DNA of 20,239 bases from Sphacelaria rigidula (lineage: Eukaryota > Phaeophyceae > Sphacelariales), in contig CAXNAA020000556.1 of assembly GCA_964200075.2 (NCBI GenBank), forward strand, positions 1 through 20,239, given 5' to 3'. The notes beneath the pieces are model-generated. The model was given only the letters and a program-made list of their open reading frames with translations. It had not been told where the DNA came from and did no database searches. The translations under genes and the position numbers were made by a program. The first letter of the stretch is position 1. The number at the start of each line of letters is the position of its first letter. Below, piece by piece: positions 15,280-20,239 of the stretch.

Positions 15280-17463
15280 ATGATTGCATCGTGCACCACC
15301 GCTACGGTGGCCACCCCCAGAGTTGCATTGGTTGCATTATGGATTGTTACACTCATAGGAGTATCTGATGCCTTCCTGCCTACGGCTACAATGCGCTCCG
15401 CGGGCGCCACTCCGCGAGGTAGCAGCAGCTACGGGGGGCGATCTGCTGTTGTCATGAGTGCGGAGGGGGGAACAACTCGAGGTACGTTAGGCACGGTGTG
15501 TTGCGGTCATGTATGTTATGCTGGTAGTCATCGGGAAAAGTCGGGTGTCGATGGCTCTGCTATAATAGTGGGGAGCTCCCTTGGGCAGGTGATCAAAATG
15601 AACATGACACAGGTTAGGTTCGAACGTAAGATTTGCTCATGAAGCTGATCTCTTCTTGTCAGTAATACCGTACAACGACATGTTTCCCTGGACTGACTGA
15701 ATCATGCCGGAGCACGTGTTTCGCGCACAATCAGCATGACCGTCGTGGACGCAGCTGTCAACAGGTTTGAGCTGATAGTATCGCGTAGTCGCTATTGTTG
15801 AACTGTTACAGCCATCAACAAGGAGCTGCTTTCATACCAGTTTCCCGCCTGGGCTACCCCGAGTTCACCCTCCCCCTCATCAGACCGCTCCTCCGAATCT
15901 CCGACCAGCTCTCTAGACTGACCGCGACCTTCCCCAGGAGCCGAAACAAGAACAAGTGTCCGGATTGCATTTTGCAAGACTTGTGGGTCCATCCCCTCCG
16001 GCTTTAAAGGATGAGCGCCCTCGAAATCGCTGTCTCTTACTTCAAATCACGAAGTACGATGCAAATGGTACAACTGACAGGAACAACGACAGTCACAGTG
16101 GTAGCTTGTAACCCAACCTCAAGATTGGCATGACCAAGAGCTACTGTACGGAGTATAACACCCACCCCCGCTGAGTGTTGAGTTTTAATCTCAGTTTACA
16201 AAGCAACTGGCTGCCTCAGGCATGCTGCCGAGGTTTTCAAATTGTGGGATTGAGAACTTCTAATCGCTCTCTTCCATAAGCAGCATGTGTCGGTAGTGCA
16301 GCGCCTTGTATCTCGGGCAAATAAAGGTGCAAAAACGCCTTCCCCGACGGGTGCTGTGCTCCTTCATTGGCGTCGGAGGAAAATTCGAGAGTTATCCTCT
16401 CGTCAGGTACTTGTATGTCCCAGGATACACCGAGTGGAAGCTCGACACCTTCGCGTCTCACAAGAGAAACCCGGCCTCTCTGTCAGGTCCCTGCGAATAT
16501 GTGAGACATGAGAGCACAAACTCATCAGTCGAGTGCGATATTGCATGTCTTTGCCGCTGCACGCCGCTGTTGTGCAGCGCACCACAGAGGGAGAATCCTG
16601 GCCCGCGAGGGCGCCAACACCCTCAAGCGCTTTTGCTCAGCCCAGAAGTTTTGAGTTACGACACGGATGCGCACTGCATCTGCCTCCCTTTATATAGGCA
16701 GAAGTGTCATGCCGCAGAAAACAATATTCTGATGTCCGCTTATCCATGATACCTATGGTGCTTTTTCTCGTAAGTACTCCAAGAAGGGGAACCATCGTTG
16801 GTACTTGGTTCGAACCCTGACGGTATTTTCATGTTACATGAAACGCGTCCACGCTCCCTGTTGCGTATCCAAACACACTAGAACAAGGACGATACCTGAT
16901 CGAACGCATTTTGCCCACGTTGGGGTGGTCGAACAAAGATACCAAGTCATGGTCACACGAGCTTTGGTCTCTCAAATCGCGTTCCTTCTTGGGCAGCGTG
17001 CATGTACTTGGAATTGCTTGGCACATTTCACATGTTGCAACCATCCCCTTGTTGATCGCTGGCCCTGCGGCAGAGTCGCGTCCTGTAAATGTAAGGAAAC
17101 CCGAACGAAAGGGGTGGAAGCGGTAGTGAATGGCACCCCTGGTGTTTTCAGAGATTTCTTGCGAGCACATACATGGTCGTTTCGGCTTGCTAGGGGCGGG
17201 AACACAAACTCCGCGCACCGACCCCGGCCCTCCTTTTCTCAAGCGACGTCATCATCGCCCCCGGTATACTCGCTTTACCGCTCTTCTTTTGTCGTCAAAA
17301 TCGTAATATTTTACGAACCACTTGCCGGACGGGTACGGCAATGACAGAGGAGTTCAGCCGGGCAACGGTGGCTTCTTTGCTGGCGGGATTGACAGCCGCT
17401 GCAAATTTCGAGGCGGGGAACGCTGCATCGAAAGGAAAGCTAGTGATCAGCAAAACGGCATCG
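15280..17463 (+). CDS. Plastid-targeted, probably thylakoid-lumen protein: first two exons
   Basis: Exon 1 (15280-15481) encodes 67 codons plus one base and ends at CGAG|GTACGT. Exon 2 (17348-17463) starts after AATGACAG and ends at ATCG|GTGAGG, phase 0. The phase-1 join gives TTREEFSRATVASLLAGLT. Residues 1-31 form a signal peptide with hydrophobic core 15-28 and cleavage at VSDA|FLP, the Ala-Phe motif that directs proteins into heterokont plastids. Residues 32-61 are rich in Ser, Arg, Gly and Ala with no acidic residue, as in a transit peptide. After VVMSAEGG comes a second hydrophobic segment (73-88) ending GNAAS, like a lumen-targeting domain; no twin Arg is present. The mature protein begins near SKGKLVISK and I do not recognise it. 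Later exons were not resolved; frames at 17545-17653 and the apparent C-terminus AMKKFLDKQRIASS before 17900 are possible, but their phases do not join simply. Targeting is well supported, the exon 2 join moderately. Confidence 0.7.
15482..17347 (+). other. Proposed 1.87-kb intron of the plastid-targeted gene
   Basis: It starts GTACGTTAG and ends CGGCAATGACAG. The pyrimidine tract before the acceptor is weak. Open frames inside, such as 15795-16007 and 16306-16749 on the plus strand, have no recognised domain. An alternative acceptor at TGTTACAG near 15816 is in phase but reaches a stop after about 37 codons. Confidence 0.5.
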
Positions 17464-18578
17464 GTGAGGGGTTGACGCCGTTAATTTTATCTGCGTTTTG
17501 ATCGGATATTCTTCGAGGGAAAACATAGCGACACGCCAGGGTAGCGGGGGTATTGCACAGCGCTGCGTGCTGTTTATTTCAACGACAATTACCCCGACGA
17601 CAACTTCAGATTCACGGTGATCACAATGCTCGTTGCTGATGGAACGCGATTCGGTTGATCAAGAAATACAAGTATGGAGCTCCCGCGAAATGTACCCGAC
17701 GACACGCTTTTCGTCTCGTCCAGCAGAGGCACCGTGAATGCTGACAACACATTCTTGGCTGATCGTCCGTACTCTTGTTCCTTCGCTACGGTTTGTCCAT
17801 CTCGATCGGGTTGGGCGTTTTTATGGCAGCGGCACACGGTACTGTAACCTTTCTGCGATGAAGAAATTCCTCGACAAGCAGCGCATTGCAAGCTCGTAAG
17901 GCAGAATACGGATCACTCAGCAAAGTAGGACAATCCGAGATCTTCACCCCCATAGCGTCAACACACAGGTGTATGATATACCAGCAATGGTCATCCACCG
18001 CCGTTCACAACGTCTCCTCCTTTCCGGTTCATTTCTTCCGGCATGGCTTAAAGAACGTTCACAGTCTTCACCAACGGAAGTCTCGGCATACCAAACACAC
18101 CTTGACTGCCACACACGGCGTCGCAAAAACAATCCCACACCGTGCGTTATTGTGACGTTTCTTCCCCTAGCACTGATTCGTAGGTACATGTGTATAAATT
18201 GTGGTCAGTATTGCCGCCATTGTCCACAAATTCCTGGACTCTAAGATGTTGTTTCCCGCGTGGCATCTACGACCCACGTCCTGTTCCTGTAACATGTGCA
18301 TTCTACTTCTCTGCTTCGACAAAATCGAATCTCATTACCATATCCCCCCGTCCTCCCTCCTCCTGATTTCCAAGCGGATCTCGTGGTTGTCATCAGCCAT
18401 CATCCAGAGATCGGCATTTCTTGACCTCTGAGCAGTGTGGCGCCGGCCATATTTTTCAATTTCAACACCAGTTTATTCGCCTATATACATATTCGTAGAT
18501 GATGACGGGTATCGCGTGTTTTCGGCCTGGACGCTGCCTATTTGACCCCATCTCTTCAGGGTAATGTGCTGCGTAGCC
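17464..18578. other. Unresolved stretch, may hold further exons of the plastid gene
   Basis: Several short open segments with plausible splice edges occur on the plus strand between 17545 and 17900. No combination gave a clean phase-consistent join with exon 2 or a recognisable protein. From 17900 to 18578 I see no gene or repeat. Confidence 0.35.
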
Positions 18579-18780
18579 GGTCGCCCCGGTGGCTCAGTTG
18601 GTAACTTCGAAACCTTTTGACGGTTGGGTCGTGGGTTTGACTCTCGGGGCGATCTGTGATTTTTCTCACACACTGCCCAACAGTCGAGAGCGACCATGTC
18701 GTGGGTACACGAAGTTCGACTTGATGGTCGACGAGGGAAAGGGACTGCTGAACCCCTCTCGCGATAAAAAATAAAATCAA
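18579..18780 (+). mobile_element. tRNA-derived SINE-like element
   Basis: The head contains a perfect pol III A box, TGGCTCAGTTGG (18590-18601), and a B-box-like GGTTTGACTC (18634-18643), 32 nt apart as in a tRNA. GGTCGCC at the left pairs with GGCGATC at 18648-18654 like an acceptor stem. The T-arm pairing is poor and extra bases lie before the A box, so this is not a working tRNA. An unrelated body of about 110 bp follows, then an A-rich tail (AAAAAATAAAAT). Two TTTT runs inside could act as pol III terminators. No target-site duplication is evident. Confidence 0.7.
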
Positions 18781-19807
18781 GCACCGCAGACGGAAGGTGG
18801 AGAACCAAAATCAAACAGAAGAGAAAAAAAGCTCCTCTGCTGGCCTTCCTCCTACGTGACCCCGGCTAGTGCGCCCACATATACCGAAAGGTGTAGACCG
18901 GCGTCCAGAATAAATGGGACTGTAACACACAACACACACACATATGTAGGGGGGGGAATGATATTCACGCTCAGGAGCAAAATAAGGTGGCATGAGACAG
19001 GGGTAGGCAGAGTTTGTCCCTGCTTTGATTATTTATCACCGCCCGCGCGGAGTAGCCCTGTGGTGTTGCGAGGGGACAGCTACTCTCGTAGTGTGTCGCT
19101 TCCTACATCCCCGAGGAGGCGTGGATCACCTTGGCATCATAAGGTTTACATTTAAAATTGTTTGGTGAACTGATATGAACTTCGGTAACCAAACACCTTG
19201 GTTGAAACCCTAAAATGTGTGGGGGGAAAGGGCTCAAAATGTCACTTGACTTGGCTTTATTGCGATTGAACCTAGGCAGGTATGTTCTAGATACTGCTGT
19301 GCTGACGTTAGGTGCAAAAATCTTCTGCGCTGTGTAGTCTTTTGAAACGAGAATTATAGGGACGTGATGTGCAGACCATGAGAAACAACGTGCGAAAGAT
19401 TTCGTGGATTTTCTTCCATGCCGTGAATTTTACAGTGCGACAGAAGTTGGACAACCTTGGGCGAAGACAAGGACCGACTGTGCAATATTGTGATGACCGT
19501 TAAACACGAAGAAATGGGCGAAAAACAGAGTGCAATCTCCAAACGAGTCCACGAATGATGTGACACGTGTCATAAGTAAGTACAACATACAGCAAAACTG
19601 GTCACCATCAGTGCAGTACGAGAACTAGAGAGCTTGGAATCGCCGACAAGATTCATGTACGGCGAAACCGTCGGGCTTATGATGTTGTTCTTAGTGATTT
19701 GTTTGGACGACATCTTCATTTTTTATGCTTGAACACTGCGCATAGTCGAGGAAATCTCTGTCCACACCCTGCCAACTGAAGCAGCTCACCTTGCGCTGTG
19801 CAGCTGA
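18781..19807. other. Gene-poor stretch
   Basis: It includes CA-rich and G-run simple sequence near 18930-18957, and a short hairpin GTTTGGT/ACCAAAC around 19160-19196. The open frames (18856-19155 plus; 19354-19566 minus) have no recognisable motifs. Confidence 0.4.
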
Positions 19808-20131
19808 GACGTATACCTGTCAAAAGTGTTGAGTGATGCTTCTAAACACCCCTACCGTGAAAAAATAACGGAAGGTGAATTCGAAGCACGGTCTGCAAGT
19901 ATCACACACACTATACACGGAGGTTATGAGCACAACCGTGGCCTCATACGAACGCTACTAGCCAGCACTAGTCGCGTGTGCAGAGGCATCTTGCCGAGCT
20001 CCGTACAGCGAGAGGTATCTGCGATCGCGTCTCGGAGGGTAGAGTGGAGAATGACCTTCGGGCTTGTACAAACACTGATATCTAGCGGTGGTGCTTTCGA
20101 AGGGACATCCATCAGCGATCTGTGCGCTATA
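19808..20131 (+). CDS. Probable internal exon of an unknown gene
   Basis: A 108-codon frame is open from just after a stop at 19805 to GCTATA|GTGAGTAAA, a near-consensus donor. The translation is of mixed, ordinary composition, with segments KVLSDASKHPYREKITEGEF and VEWRMTFGLVQTLISSGGAF. The acceptor is uncertain: CTGAG at 19808 or CAAAAG near 19825 both fit. I recognise no family. The minus strand is also open here (19924-20232), which weakens the case, but it shows no comparable splice signal. It could be a downstream exon of the plastid-targeted gene or part of a separate gene continuing past the window. Confidence 0.4.
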
Positions 20132-20153
20132 GTGAGTAAAATCAAGTCGGGGA

Positions 20154-20168
20154 GGGGGGGGGGGGGGG
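20154..20168. repeat. Poly-G run
   Basis: Fifteen G residues follow GGGGA, just downstream of the donor of the unknown exon. Its length could easily be miscalled in sequencing. Confidence 0.9.
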
Positions 20169-20239
20169 CGAGGAAGCACAGACCGGGGCTCCGAAGAAGA
20201 GGACTTTTCTCGGGCCCGTTCTCCCTGCCCATCCATAGC

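Noticed and set aside
15817-15927. Alternative second exon of the plastid gene (starts INKELLSYQFPAW)
   Set aside because: Phase fits exon 1, but it stops after about 37 codons and gives no lumen-targeting segment; the 17348 exon joins more convincingly.
16306-16749. 147-residue open frame on the plus strand
   Set aside because: No recognisable family; it lies in the proposed intron and has no clear splice partners in the right phase. The part around 16360-16470 deserves an RNA check.
16807-16817. Perfect B-box-like GGTTCGAACCC
   Set aside because: No A box at the right distance upstream and no acceptor or T-stem pairing, so not a tRNA or supported SINE.
17545-17653. Possible third exon of the plastid gene (contains AVYFNDNYPDDNFRFT)
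   Set aside because: The acceptor is phase-compatible, but the donor is weak and the next plausible exon does not join in phase; not recognised as a known protein.

Overview
The window looks like nuclear DNA of a photosynthetic stramenopile, perhaps a brown alga. Three things point that way: genes split by GT-AG introns from about 230 bp to 4 kb; a plastid-targeting presequence with the Ala-Phe cleavage motif typical of heterokonts; and many foldback or MITE-like repeats, a tRNA-derived SINE-like element and a transposon-like gene between and inside genes. No bacterial operon structure, rRNA, CRISPR array or intact tRNA was seen. The species assignment is inference.

Layout, left to right. 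Positions 1-2731 hold no recognisable gene but include a composite inverted-repeat element (494-997) and a diverged inverted-repeat pair (1164-1201 and 1583-1620). Positions 2732-4536 (minus) are a three-exon fragment of a transposon-associated protein with a Cys4 cluster, an acidic tract and a DEIA motif; a zinc-finger-like exon at 5152-5369 may be its 5' part. Two hairpin elements follow (5576-5760 and a 450-bp quasi-palindrome at 5867-6318). Positions 6319-7996 lack a gene but contain a G-depleted stretch.

The best-supported gene is a complete cyclophilin A-type peptidyl-prolyl isomerase on the minus strand, 14317 to 7997. It has four exons whose splice phases all agree and encodes 172 residues. 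Its second intron is 4 kb and carries another foldback element (about 10994-11346). Head-to-head with it, across about 960 bp, lies a plus-strand gene starting at 15280. Its first two exons (15280-15481 and 17348-17463) encode a signal peptide, a plastid transit peptide and a second hydrophobic segment, which suggests a thylakoid-lumen protein. Its mature domain could not be identified.

The right end holds a tRNA-related SINE-like element (18579-18780) and a probable coding exon of unknown function (19808-20131, plus) that ends in a strong donor site near the window edge. No joint pathway for these genes can be read from the sequence. The cyclophilin and the plastid gene could share a promoter region; the rest looks like mobile or decayed DNA.
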